DNA from: an uncultured Eubacteriales bacterium
GTDB lineage: Bacteria > Bacillota > Clostridia > Lachnospirales > Lachnospiraceae
Direction of reading: 5' to 3'
Assembly (NCBI GenBank): GCA_949292785.1
Contig: CASFBK010000002.1
Span: forward strand, 186,001 to 250,000
Length of the DNA stretch: 64,000 bases
Positions 51,106-60,194 of the stretch are shown piece by piece (the first letter of the stretch is position 1; every line of letters begins with the position of its first letter). The notes under the pieces are model-generated. The model worked only from the letters and a program-made list of their open reading frames with translations, did no database searches and was not told the DNA's origin. The position numbers were made by a program, and so were the translations under genes.

Positions 51106-51125
51106 TGCAACTAATTTGCTACTAA
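51106..51125 (+). repeat. Right-end arm repeats of element 2
   Basis: TGCAACT (51106), four bases, TGCTACTAA (51117); the second repeat starts 112 bases before att core copy 3 (111 in element 1). The surrounding 50974-51432 stretch holds a CCGAT/ATCGG hairpin (51079-51097), the att core and a terminator, but no gene. Confidence 0.65.
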
Positions 51126-51228
51126 AAATTTTGAAAACGATGCGAAAAGAGCGATATTTTGCGAAATAGAAGTGATAGAAATACAGTGAATATCAGCATT
51201 AATGAGTTGCCGATAAAAACCTCGGGAA

Positions 51229-51241
51229 GAGTTTGAATAGT
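51229..51241 (+). other. att core copy 3 (attR of element 2)
   Basis: GAGTTTGAATAGT, identical over 13 bases to the copy at 27554 and over 11 to guaA. The terminator behind it probably belonged to guaA before integration. Confidence 0.85.
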
Positions 51242-51254
51242 TGGAGCTAAGTCG

Positions 51255-51292
51255 CAAATCCTGTAAAATCAAGGGATTTGTGGCTTTTTTTC
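51255..51292 (+). terminator. Terminator after att copy 3
   Basis: CAAATCC (51255-51261) and GGATTTG (51274-51280) followed by TGGCTTTTTTTC; it is placed like the guaA terminator relative to the core. Confidence 0.75.
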
Positions 51293-51432
51293 TTTTTCAT
51301 TGTATTATGATTGCATTTTTTGAAAACGTATAATCAGTTTCGCAAATTCAATTTCATAAAAATAAACATGGTCTATAGTCGTTTGGTAGAATAAAGTTAC
51401 CACACAAAATTCACTATAGGAGGTATAGAACT

Positions 51433-52440
51433 ATGTCTGATAACATTATACAACTCAATGAAGATTTAATAAAGCACGATTTAAAAGATCTTGTCCGCAG
51501 CAGCGACGAAGAAATGCTGAAGGCTCTGCTTGATAAAAAGACCGACGAACTCGTAAATACCAAGAAATATGAGCGTTCCGCTGAACGTCAGGTGTATCGT
51601 TCCGAACATTACAAGCGAAATTTCCAGACCACTGCTGGAGATGTGCAATTAAAAGCTCCAAAGCTGAAAGGAGTTCCTTTTGAAATTGTTATTATTGAAC
51701 GTTATCGTAGCAGAAAGTCTTCTGTGGAAGAAGCCCTGATTGAAATGTATCTGGCAGGTGTTTCCGTACGACGTGTTGAGGATATCACCGAAGCCTTATG
51801 GGGAACAAAAGTATCCTCAGGCACTATCAGCAACATCAATAAAAAGGCATATGAGCATATCGAATCCTGGCGAACACGCCCACTGGTCGACAGCTATCCG
51901 CATCTCTATGTGGATGGCGTTTATCTGAAACGCAACTGGGGTGGTGAAATCCAAAACGTTTCTATCCTTGTGGCTATTAGTGTCAGTAATGATGGTTGCC
52001 GCGAAATCATCGGTGCAGCTGAAGGTATGAAAGAGGATAAAGAAAGTTGGCGTTCCTTCTTTGTATAACTCAAGGAACGTGGTCTTAAAGGAGTTCGCTT
52101 AATCATCGGGGACAGAAATCTCGGAATGCTTGAAATCATATCAGAAGTATTTTTAGATGCCCATTATCAACGCTGTACCGTTCATTTTTATCGGAACATT
52201 TTTCTGTTACTCCACGTAACAAGATGAAAGCTGTAGCCATGATGTTAAAGGTCATCTATGCCCAGAAGAGCAAGGAAGCAGCACGTGAGAAGCACGGCAG
52301 GCTGCTGAAAAGCTAAAGGAAATGAAACTTAGCTCTGCTGCTAAAAAGCTGCAGGATAGCAGGTGCTTTTCCAGATGGTCAAAGTGCCCTAATGCTTGTA
52401 TGTGCCAGACTACGTCATGTAGCCGGAAACCAAGTGATAT
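51433..52440 (+). pseudogene. IS256-family transposase remnant
   Basis: Residues 1-211 read as an IS256/Transposase_mut protein (YRSEHYKRNFQTTAGDVQLK, SVRRVEDITEALWG, then the first DDE aspartate in YVDGVYLKRNWGG). A TAA at 52066 interrupts the frame, which continues as LKERGLKGVRLIIGDRNLGM with the second aspartate. Further frameshifts follow near 52190 and 52310, and an internal deletion removes the region of the catalytic glutamate; the last recognisable codons lie near 52440. The element cannot transpose by itself. Terminal inverted repeats were not identified. Confidence 0.85.
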
Positions 52441-53064
52441 TTATATTATTTGTGGATACACTGATATGCATAAGTCTAAAGACGGATTATATTCAATGAA
52501 CCAAGAACAATTAAATTTTGTTTCGGAACGCACTACAGCACTCTACCTCTTCTGTAGTAGAGGTAATGGCTGGATAAAAGCATTACTCCATAAGAAAGAT
52601 GGATTTGTCTTTTTGAAAATAAATATATTACTTCAAATAATTAAAATAATTAAAATAATTATTATATCACATAACATGTGAGTTGAACATGATACGTGGT
52701 GAAAATTCTGAAAAATAGGAAAAAACTGAAAATAATATTGAAAATTATATAGAAGATGATAATATAGAAAGAAAAAACTGAAAAAATAATAAAATTAAAA
52801 GGATTTTATAGTGAGTCGTAAATCAATATCGTTTGAGTGTAGGAAGTCAGACATTGTATATTGATTTTTTCAGAGGGTAGAGAAGTTTGAATAATAGAGC
52901 TGAAAACAGAAGGGCTAAAGAAGAGTATACATTGTCTAACGAAATGTACTTGTTAGGGTAGTAGCATATCGATTGGGTAATTCATTGCTGGGAAACATGA
53001 AAAAGGTGCTATCGGAGACAAAGGAGATTGTAAAAAGGGATAGAATATTTGAGGAGGAATGAAA
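52441..53064. other. AT-rich gap, no supported gene
   Basis: This 620-base stretch is rich in AAAAT and AATAAT and has no convincing reading frame. It contains AGTTTGAATA at 52884-52893, a 10-of-11 match to the att core followed by a GAGCT as at copy 3, possibly an older att remnant. Confidence 0.4.
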
Positions 53065-54297
53065 ATGACATTTGATCCATCAGAATATATGAAGGGAATA
53101 CAACAGTTGTTGATTTCGGATAAAAAGCGTATCGCTTTTTTATGTGGTGCTGGAACCTCTTTGGCAAAAAAGAATCAGTATACGAAAAATGTTCCGGCAG
53201 TTAATACCATGACAGCACATGTAGTTGAAGCATTAAGAGAAAATCCTGCTTTTTCAACGGCAATTGATGAAATTAAAAAAGAAATCACACCATCAGAATT
53301 TAATATAGAATCATTTTTATCAAATGTAGAGGAAAAGAAAAATATTATTGGTGGGGGAAAACTTAATGGACTTGATAGGGGAGGATTTGAAGAACTTGCA
53401 CAGGAAATTCAAGAACTAATACATAAAGAAGTTAGTATCCATGAGACGATAACAAAAAATGACTATTGTAATATGGTTCATAATGATTTTGCTAAATGGA
53501 TTATAAAAGCAGACAGACAATATCCAGTCGAGATTTTTACTACAAATTATGATTATTTGTTTGAAATGGGGTTAGAAAATAATGATGTACCATATTTTGA
53601 TGGTTTTACAGGTGGCTACAGACCTTTCTTTTTAGCAGAATTAGTAGAAAATTTTGTTTATTTACCGAGGCAGACTAAAATATGGAAAGTACATGGTTCT
53701 TTGGGATGGAAACTTGATGATAATACCAGGGTGGTGCGAACCAATCCAGGTGATAATGATATATTAATATATCCCTCGATATCTAAGTATGCAAATTCAA
53801 AAAAACTGCCATATACAGCTTTGATGGATAGACTTTGTAATTATTTAAAACAACCAGATTCGGTTTTGTTTGTGTGTGGATACTCATTTAGTGATGAACA
53901 TATTAATGAGAGGATTTTATCTGGATTAAGAGCAGAAAGTACTTCTCATGTATATGTATTGTATTATGATATTTCTGGAAAAGGGAGGGAGAAAAAATAT
54001 TTGTTTACTGAGGAGCACAAATTGGCTCAAATGGCACTTGCCAATAGTAGAATTTCTGTCTTGGCATGTAAGAATGCAGTCATTGGAGGGCAGTATGGAG
54101 AATGGCAGTTAAAGCGAGAGCCGGATAAAGAAGATACTATAAATATTAATCTTTACTTTGATGAAGATGCACCGGAAAATAAGGATATCCCACTTGAAAA
54201 GGAACAAAAGGGAAATGAGATATGGAACGGAAAAGGAGAATTTATTTTACCTGATTTTACAAAGTTTGTAGCATTTTTGCAATCCATGATTTACTAG
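53065..54297 (+). CDS. SIR2-domain protein (defence NADase candidate)
   Basis: A 410-residue SIR2-like protein: AFLCGAGTSLA (about 24-34), FTTNYDYLFE (about 158-167), WKVHGSLGWK and CGYSFSDEHINERIL. These match the SIR2 domains of anti-phage systems, which destroy NAD+ on infection rather than deacetylate proteins. A C-terminal extension of about 120 residues follows. The HerA gene starts 15 bases downstream, the known SIR2-HerA arrangement in which the two form one complex. GAGGAGG with 7-base spacing selects ATG 53065. Confidence 0.88.
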   Translation: MTFDPSEYMKGIQQLLISDKKRIAFLCGAGTSLAKKNQYTKNVPAVNTMTAHVVEALRENPAFSTAIDEIKKEITPSEFNIESFLSNVEEKKNIIGGGKLNGLDRGGFEELAQEIQELIHKEVSIHETITKNDYCNMVHNDFAKWIIKADRQYPVEIFTTNYDYLFEMGLENNDVPYFDGFTGGYRPFFLAELVENFVYLPRQTKIWKVHGSLGWKLDDNTRVVRTNPGDNDILIYPSISKYANSKKLPYTALMDRLCNYLKQPDSVLFVCGYSFSDEHINERILSGLRAESTSHVYVLYYDISGKGREKKYLFTEEHKLAQMALANSRISVLACKNAVIGGQYGEWQLKREPDKEDTININLYFDEDAPENKDIPLEKEQKGNEIWNGKGEFILPDFTKFVAFLQSMIY

Positions 54298-54312
54298 TGA
54301 GGAGAAAGAAAA

Positions 54313-56106
54313 ATGAGTTCGAAACAAACAGTGATTGGAGAGATTGTAAGTGTTAATGGTAATATTATAAGTGTTCATTTACTTAATACTGTAAAGTCTA
54401 ATATGTTGATAATTGATGGAATCGTTTATAGAATTGGACAAATAGGTTCTTTTTTAAAAATACCATTAGGATATGCTAATTTATTTGGAATTGTAACTCA
54501 GACAGGTGCAGCGGCAATTCCGGAAAGTTATCGTGAAATGTTTGAAAATGATCCAAATGCAATTCAGAACCAACAGTGGCTTAGTATGGTTTTGGTTGGT
54601 GAACAGCAAGGGAATAAGTTCTCAAGAGGAGTATCACAGTCACCTACGACAGGAGATTTTGCACATTTAGTAACAATAAAGGATTTAGATATAATCTATG
54701 GTAAATATAATGAATATAGTTCTATAGATGTGGGAAATATAAGTATTTCTGAAAGCTTAAGAGCGAAGATAGATTTAAATAAATTAGTTACCCGACATTC
54801 TTGTGTGCTGGGGTCAACTGGAAGCGGAAAATCTAATGCAGTTGGGGTATTGCTGGGTGCAATTGAAAAGAAGCAGTTTTCTGGTTCAAGAATACTATTA
54901 ATTGATCCTCATGGAGAATATAATAGCGTGTTTAAAAATAATTCAACTGTGTTCAAGATTCATGCTAATGAGCTAATGGGAGAGAAAGAATTATATATAC
55001 CCTTTTGGGCGTTACCATATAATGAATTGTTATCAATATTTGGTGGTACATTAAATGATACTAATAGAGAATACATACGAAGTAAAATTGTAGAGGCAAA
55101 AATTTCCAGCGCAAATAAAATGAATTTAAATATTGAAAAAGAATTTATATCTGTAGACTCGCCAATTCCATTTAATATTAAGCAATTGTGGTTTGAGTTA
55201 GATGATTTTGAAAGGCAGACGTTTCGTGAAAGAGCAAAGCCAGAAACAAAAACTAATCTAAAGGTTGAAGGAAATGCAGAAGAACTTATTTCAAATGAAT
55301 ATGAACCGGCAAGTGCAGGTGGAGGAGCTCCTTTTTTGAATAATCAAGCAAAATACATATTAGGTTTTTTAGATAATATGCGTTTGAAAATGAAAGATTC
55401 CAGATATAGTTTTTTGTTTAGTCCAGGTGAATATACTCCAAATAAGGAAGGAGTTGTAGAGAAGTCTTTAGAAGAATTGTTATTACAATGGTTAGGAAAT
55501 GCAGGAAAAATCACGATATTAGATTTTTCAGATATACCAAGTGAAATTATGGTATCGACAGCAGGAACTTTACTTAATATTATCTATGAAGCACTGTTTT
55601 GGGGACAAAATCTTAGTATTGGAGGTAAAGAGCAACCTGTACTTATTGTTCTGGAGGAGGCACATAATTATTTAAAGGCAGGGGAAAATTCTATTGCGTC
55701 TCGTACAGTTCAAAAAGTAGCTAAGGAGGGAAGAAAATATGGAGTGGGATTGATGTTGGTCACACAGAGACCATCAGAATTGGACGAAACGGTTATGAGT
55801 CAATGTGGAACAATAATTGCATTGCGGATGAATAATAATAAGGACAGAAGTCATGTTCGAGGAGCAATACAAGATGAATTGCAAACGATGATAGATTTAT
55901 TGCCTAGTTTACGCACTGGTGAGGCGATTATTTCCGGAGAAGCGGTTAAAATCCCATCGAGAGTGCAATTTTACAAGTTAGGAAATGCACCTAAAGGTTC
56001 CGACCCAGATGTAACAGAATGTTGGAAAAAAGAACCAGATATGAGTGTTTCGGCGTATCAAAAGTTAGTTACCTTATGGCAAAATCAAAGATTTAAGGAG
56101 GATTAG
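54313..56106 (+). CDS. herA: HerA-like ATPase
   Basis: A 597-residue hexameric-type ATPase. The N-terminal HAS-barrel (about 1-110) precedes the ATPase core with Walker A VLGSTGSGKSNAV (about 168-180), Walker B VLIVLEEAHNYL (about 440-451) and the arginine-finger region LVTQRPSELDETVMSQ. In SIR2-HerA systems the ATPase assembles with the SIR2 subunit, and DNA processing plus NAD+ loss stops phage. The gene is followed by a KTSC protein after 3 bases, so the operon has at least three genes. Confidence 0.88.
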   Translation: MSSKQTVIGEIVSVNGNIISVHLLNTVKSNMLIIDGIVYRIGQIGSFLKIPLGYANLFGIVTQTGAAAIPESYREMFENDPNAIQNQQWLSMVLVGEQQGNKFSRGVSQSPTTGDFAHLVTIKDLDIIYGKYNEYSSIDVGNISISESLRAKIDLNKLVTRHSCVLGSTGSGKSNAVGVLLGAIEKKQFSGSRILLIDPHGEYNSVFKNNSTVFKIHANELMGEKELYIPFWALPYNELLSIFGGTLNDTNREYIRSKIVEAKISSANKMNLNIEKEFISVDSPIPFNIKQLWFELDDFERQTFRERAKPETKTNLKVEGNAEELISNEYEPASAGGGAPFLNNQAKYILGFLDNMRLKMKDSRYSFLFSPGEYTPNKEGVVEKSLEELLLQWLGNAGKITILDFSDIPSEIMVSTAGTLLNIIYEALFWGQNLSIGGKEQPVLIVLEEAHNYLKAGENSIASRTVQKVAKEGRKYGVGLMLVTQRPSELDETVMSQCGTIIALRMNNNKDRSHVRGAIQDELQTMIDLLPSLRTGEAIISGEAVKIPSRVQFYKLGNAPKGSDPDVTECWKKEPDMSVSAYQKLVTLWQNQRFKED

Positions 56107-56109
56107 ATT

Positions 56110-56337
56110 ATGAGTGAGTACGGTGTGGATATGATTCCGGTGAGTTCATCTAATGTCGAAAGTGTAGGGTATGATGAACAACAGCAGATATTATATGTTC
56201 GTTTTTTGAGTGGAGGATTATATATATACAAGGGAGTGAGTATGTATGAATTTGAAGGGTTGCGTGATGCACCATCAGTTGGTTCTTATTTGCATCGAAA
56301 CATAAAGAATGTTTATCCGTATGAACGGATAGAATAA
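56110..56337 (+). CDS. KTSC-domain protein
   Basis: A 75-residue protein with the KTSC layout: a VSSSNVESVGYDEQQQILYV strand pair, LYIYKGVSMYEFEGL and a C-terminal SYLHRNIKNVYPYE. It is almost fused to the HerA gene (3-base gap). KTSC proteins are small beta folds often linked to nucleic-acid enzymes. It may be a third component or an inhibitor of the SIR2-HerA complex; this is inference from position. Confidence 0.75.
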   Translation: MSEYGVDMIPVSSSNVESVGYDEQQQILYVRFLSGGLYIYKGVSMYEFEGLRDAPSVGSYLHRNIKNVYPYERIE

Positions 56338-56412
56338 ATACTTGATATATAAAATATTTTTGAATGGCTTATTGTTTGAAGAAGCGATTTATAGTTAAGG
56401 AGGTGTTTATAA

Positions 56413-57405
56413 GTGGCAAAAGCATCTAATCAGAAATTAAAGATTATATATCTTATGAAAATCCTGTTAGAAAAGACAGATGAGAATCATGGTATTACTA
56501 TGGCGGAAATTATTAGAGCGCTTGAGAATTGTGGAATATCAGCAGGTCGAAAAAGCCTGTATAACGATATAGAAAATCTACGAAAATATGGAGTGGATAT
56601 TATTGGTGTACAGGAGAATAGAAATTATTATTACTATGTAGGAAAAAGACAGTTTGAGTTAGCTGAATTAAAGCTTTTGGTAGATTCCGTACAGTCTGCA
56701 AGGTTTATTACGATAAAGAAATCCAACGAATTAATAAAAAAATTAGAGACTTTTGCCAGTAAATATGAAGCATCGCAACTTCAACGTCAGGTATATGTGG
56801 CAGAAAGAGTTAAGACAATGAATGAAAGTATCTATTATAATGTAGATAGAATACATACAGCCATTAGTAAGAATTCAAAAATAACTTTCCAATACTTTCA
56901 ATGGAATGTAAGAAAAGAAATGGAATTGCGAAACGAGGGCGCTTTGTATGAAGTTAGTCCTTGGGCATTGTCTTGTAATAATGAAAATTATTATTTGATT
57001 GCATATGATGGAATAAAAAAGGAAATCAGGCATTTCCGTGTAGATAAGATGCGTCATATAGAGATAATTAATGCAAAACGAGAAGGCAGAGCGGCTTTTC
57101 GGGAAGCTGATATGGCAATTTATGAGAAAAAAATATTCGGTATGTTTGGTGGAAAAGAAGAAAATGTTAAAATTGAGCGTATCGATTCTCTTGCGGGAGT
57201 TATTATAGATCGTTTTGGAAAGGAAGTATCATTAATTAAGTCTGATAATGAACATTTTACAGTGAATGTGAAAGTAGCTGTAAGTAGACAGTTTCTTGCG
57301 TGGATAATAGCTTTAGGAGAGGGAGTAAGAATTGTATCCCCGGAATCTGTAGTACATCAAATAAATGAAGAAATTGAACGATTAATTCGGCAATATAGAG
57401 CTTAG
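56413..57405 (+). CDS. WYL-domain transcription regulator
   Basis: A 330-residue YafY-type protein. The N-terminal winged helix (about 1-75; GITMAEIIRALENCGISAGR, LYNDIENLRKYGVDI) is followed by a WYL domain (about 135-235; ITFQYFQWN, YEVSPWALSCNNENYYLIAY) and a WCX extension. GTG 56413 has AAGGAGG at 56398. WYL regulators often repress defence operons and respond to nucleic acids or nucleotides. It most likely controls the SIR2-HerA operon it follows, perhaps also the next cluster. Confidence 0.85.
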   Translation: MAKASNQKLKIIYLMKILLEKTDENHGITMAEIIRALENCGISAGRKSLYNDIENLRKYGVDIIGVQENRNYYYYVGKRQFELAELKLLVDSVQSARFITIKKSNELIKKLETFASKYEASQLQRQVYVAERVKTMNESIYYNVDRIHTAISKNSKITFQYFQWNVRKEMELRNEGALYEVSPWALSCNNENYYLIAYDGIKKEIRHFRVDKMRHIEIINAKREGRAAFREADMAIYEKKIFGMFGGKEENVKIERIDSLAGVIIDRFGKEVSLIKSDNEHFTVNVKVAVSRQFLAWIIALGEGVRIVSPESVVHQINEEIERLIRQYRA

Positions 57406-57488
57406 GGGGAGAGTACGGGTAAGAGTTAGGGACATGCTCTTGTAAATATGCAATAAGGGGTAATGTTTAGTATTTAAAGTATAAGAGA

Positions 57489-57525
57489 CAGTGTAAATGG
57501 AATACATCCATTTACGCTGTTTTTT
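57489..57525 (+). terminator. Strong terminator after the WYL gene
   Basis: CAGTGTAAATGGA and TCCATTTACGCTG form a 13-bp stem (57489-57501, 57507-57519) with one mismatch, followed by TTTTTT. Confidence 0.85.
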
Positions 57526-57574
57526 AATGTTTGGAATTAAGTTCTGCAAACAGGAACTTAATTCCAAACATTAA
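57524..57574. repeat. Perfect 21-bp inverted repeat
   Basis: Arms 57524-57544 and 57554-57574 are perfect inverted copies around a 9-base loop. It overlaps the end of the terminator T-run. It could be a second terminator, an operator or a small transposon relic. The rest of 57406-57726 holds no gene. Confidence 0.8.
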
Positions 57575-57726
57575 CTAAGAAAATAAAATATCATTAAAAC
57601 AAACGTATGTTTTCGTTGCGAGGGCTGTTTATGGGACAATTAGAGGATTATAATAAAAATAGTTCAAGTTTAGGGAATAGAGTTTTTTATTTGTATACTG
57701 GAAGTAGAGGAGGAATTTATTGAAAG

Positions 57727-59142
57727 ATGGTGGCGTTATATATGTTTTTTATTATGGTTGAAAGTATATGCATATATGTTTTTTATAAGAAAGTAATTTG
57801 CAAAGATATTATATGTAATCATAGTGTGCTACATGAAGTAAAGATGTTTTGTATAAATTTTTTGAGATGTATTAGAAATTTTTTAAGAATAGACTGGAAA
57901 AAGGAAAGATGGGAAGAAGGACAAGAAGAAATTTTTGAAAACATATTTAAAGTTATTATGGATATGGTGATAGCATTAGCATTTTTTTTGATATTTCCAT
58001 TTATTCTTTCGATGGTGTGGAATTCTCTTAAAAAAGAAAATATATTCTTTCTGGGAGTGTTATTTGTTGCTGGAATAAAAGTAATAAGTGAGGAGTTAAT
58101 AAAACATAAAGATGAAATTGTAGAAACAATAATTTTTATTATGGATATGAATTGTTTCTTTATAGAACAAGGAAACAGAATGTTTGACCTGAGAAGGAAA
58201 ATAAAATGGAGGTATGTTTTAGGAATAGGAATAATGGCATTTTTATCTATATTTGTAGCGAAAGGAATAGTGAGACTGGAAAATGTAATTGTTCAGAATG
58301 AAAAAATAGCAAAAATAAGTGTAGGTGTAGCTCTTATATGGCTTTGTATAGAATGGTTTACTCAAAAGAAAAGAAAGAAAAAAGAATATGAATCTCAAAA
58401 AAAAGAAATTATTATCAGCGGAGAAAGATTGCAAAAGTGTAGAAGGGATATTTTGCTTATGTGTCAAGAAACGGGAATTATAGATATTGAAATAAGGGAA
58501 GAAAAGGGCATCGGAGGGGCGGCACAGGCTTTTTATCAGAAAAACGAAAAGAGCCAGATTATAATTGATACAGATATGCTAGATATTGTAGAGGAGAAAA
58601 ATGGAACACAAAAGGCACTAATATATTTAAAAGTGTTAGTAGCTCATGAATTAATACATATTATGTATGGAGACGCCCCTAATGCTATAAAAAATATACG
58701 GAAAACATGTATAGTTGATATATGTATGTGGGGATTGGGGCTAATGTGTGTGTTTATAGCAAATCACCCTATTGTGCGTCTATTAAGTGTTTGTATTCTA
58801 ATTGTAGCATGGGTTCTGTTTCACATATGTGGTGATAAACGGTATTGGTTACAATTACAGGAAATTAGAGCAGATAATATGGGGATGACCTTGAGTAATG
58901 TGGCAAAAGAGGAAATTGAAGAAATATATCAGATATTATCAAAAGAAAGAATGTTAGAAGAGGAAAATATAATGTATCAACTATATTTAAAATATGCTCC
59001 AGAACAAATACATGTAAATATAAATAGGCGTATAAAGGCTCTTGAATTGAGGCGGACTTGGGGAAGTTATTATTATATTTGGTTAGCATTTGAAATTATT
59101 AGTGGATTATTAAGAAAAGAGGGATGGTATGGAAAAGAGTAA
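57727..59142 (+). CDS. Membrane zinc metalloprotease (M48-like)
   Basis: A 471-residue protein with an N-terminal hydrophobic helix, further membrane pairs (about 80-115 and 155-200) and another pair (about 330-375). The catalytic motif VAHELIHIMYGD (HExxH, about 306) sits between membrane parts, and LQEIRADNMGM supplies the third zinc ligand, as in the M48/M56 group (HtpX, Ste24). It would cut membrane or cytosolic proteins at the membrane. It starts a run of five genes, overlapping the next by 14 bases. Its role in this cluster is unknown; a signalling protease that frees a regulator is one possibility. Confidence 0.75.
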   Translation: MVALYMFFIMVESICIYVFYKKVICKDIICNHSVLHEVKMFCINFLRCIRNFLRIDWKKERWEEGQEEIFENIFKVIMDMVIALAFFLIFPFILSMVWNSLKKENIFFLGVLFVAGIKVISEELIKHKDEIVETIIFIMDMNCFFIEQGNRMFDLRRKIKWRYVLGIGIMAFLSIFVAKGIVRLENVIVQNEKIAKISVGVALIWLCIEWFTQKKRKKKEYESQKKEIIISGERLQKCRRDILLMCQETGIIDIEIREEKGIGGAAQAFYQKNEKSQIIIDTDMLDIVEEKNGTQKALIYLKVLVAHELIHIMYGDAPNAIKNIRKTCIVDICMWGLGLMCVFIANHPIVRLLSVCILIVAWVLFHICGDKRYWLQLQEIRADNMGMTLSNVAKEEIEEIYQILSKERMLEEENIMYQLYLKYAPEQIHVNINRRIKALELRRTWGSYYYIWLAFEIISGLLRKEGWYGKE

Positions 59143-59704
59143 TGTTATTGAATTAGAAGGAAGTATGGAAAAAATTGTATTGCAATTAGGACAAGCAGAA
59201 GGGATTACAGAAGAGGATGGAAAAAAGATAATAAATTTTCTGGAAAAAAATTTACAGATACTATCTGATGATGAAACATTTAGAAAGGTAAAGCAGAGAA
59301 ATTTAGGATTAGGGTATGCATTGCCTGGGTATGAGTATTATGTAAACATTAAGATTACAACATTGGCTATATTAATATTTATATTAGATTGTAACGTCAC
59401 AGGTGGGATTCTTTCAAAAATCAGTAGTTTAGTTGGAATAACAGAAAACGGAATTTTTAGAATGAAAGAAGAAAGTGGAGAGCGGTGTATTTTAAAAGAG
59501 TTAGCGTTGCAAAAGAAAAAACAAGGAGATAAAAGTCTTTTAAGAAAATTTAAAGGTGAATGTTGTAATAATGATTTAAAGTGTTGTTATCGTAGTGATG
59601 AAAAATGTTATTGCAGAGAAGAAGATGTAGAAAAGATATTATTCTCTTTTGAAAAAAGAAATATTGTAAAAAAGAAAGGGACAAAATATCAAATTCAATT
59701 TTGA
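59129..59704 (+). CDS. Unknown 191-aa protein, Cys-rich C-terminus
   Basis: It overlaps the protease gene by 14 bases. The N-terminal 70 residues are helical and acidic, followed by a hydrophobic segment ITTLAILIFILDCNV (about 77-90) that may be membrane-associated, and a cysteine-rich part (GECCNNDLKCCYRSDEKCYC) that could bind metal. The last residues form a winged-helix-like end. I recognise no family. Overlap with the protease suggests it is its partner or substrate. Confidence 0.55.
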   Translation: MEKSNVIELEGSMEKIVLQLGQAEGITEEDGKKIINFLEKNLQILSDDETFRKVKQRNLGLGYALPGYEYYVNIKITTLAILIFILDCNVTGGILSKISSLVGITENGIFRMKEESGERCILKELALQKKKQGDKSLLRKFKGECCNNDLKCCYRSDEKCYCREEDVEKILFSFEKRNIVKKKGTKYQIQF

Positions 59705-59763
59705 ATAAGGATATTAAAGAAAATATAGTTTTAAGTATATTAAGAACAAAGGAGAAATAAAAG

Positions 59764-60192
59764 ATGAATTACCAGGATATTGATTTTTCAACAATGAAAC
59801 ATTTAACAATGCCTTCAAAACAAAGCACAGAAATGGCTGTCTCTGTAACTAAAAGTGGGGAGATTTGTCTCAATGGTAGATTATTGCAGGAAATGAAAAA
59901 AGTAATCTCTGATGAAAAGGTATATGTTGACTATACGGAAGATGGCAGAGCCATAATGATAAGAAATGCAGGAAAAGCTAATGATTTTAGGTTTGGGAAA
60001 AATGGGAGAGTGAGACATAAGGAATTTGCAGGAGAATTGGAAAAAATGGGGTATGGAATTCCTGCAAGGTATGTTGTTATATGGGAACCGGAGAAAGAGG
60101 CGTGGATTGGAATTTTGCAGGAAGTGAAAAATGCGCCGACGTATGGAAAAATTTCAACAAATAAGAAAAGGACAAGAAAGAAGGTTGAGTAA
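59764..60192 (+). CDS. Unknown 142-aa protein
   Basis: A predicted alpha/beta protein: VSVTKSGEICLNGRLLQEMK, then a strand-turn region VYVDYTEDGRAIMIRN and a basic tail (NKKRTRKKVE). The first part has the feel of a small DNA-binding beta fold, but no family is recognised. GGAG precedes ATG 59764, and the next gene starts 2 bases after its stop, so it belongs to the same operon. Confidence 0.55.
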   Translation: MNYQDIDFSTMKHLTMPSKQSTEMAVSVTKSGEICLNGRLLQEMKKVISDEKVYVDYTEDGRAIMIRNAGKANDFRFGKNGRVRHKEFAGELEKMGYGIPARYVVIWEPEKEAWIGILQEVKNAPTYGKISTNKKRTRKKVE

Positions 60193-60194
60193 CA

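Larger units (their letters stand above)
27554..51239. mobile_element. Integrative mobilizable element 2 (about 24 kb)
   Basis: The element is bounded by att core copies 2 and 3. It holds an integrase (27721, minus strand), repressor, Xis, ParM/ParR-like genes, an oriT, MobC, a broken relaxase, cargo (34907-50217), and an RHH protein plus a small protein at the right end. The module set equals that of element 1, but int is inverted relative to the other genes and the RHH gene has moved to the far end. Confidence 0.85.

Noticed and set aside
3597-51239. Full conjugative elements (ICEs)
   Set aside because: No VirB4, VirD4/TcpA, VirB6 or cell-wall hydrolase gene is present in either element, and no replication initiator is seen.
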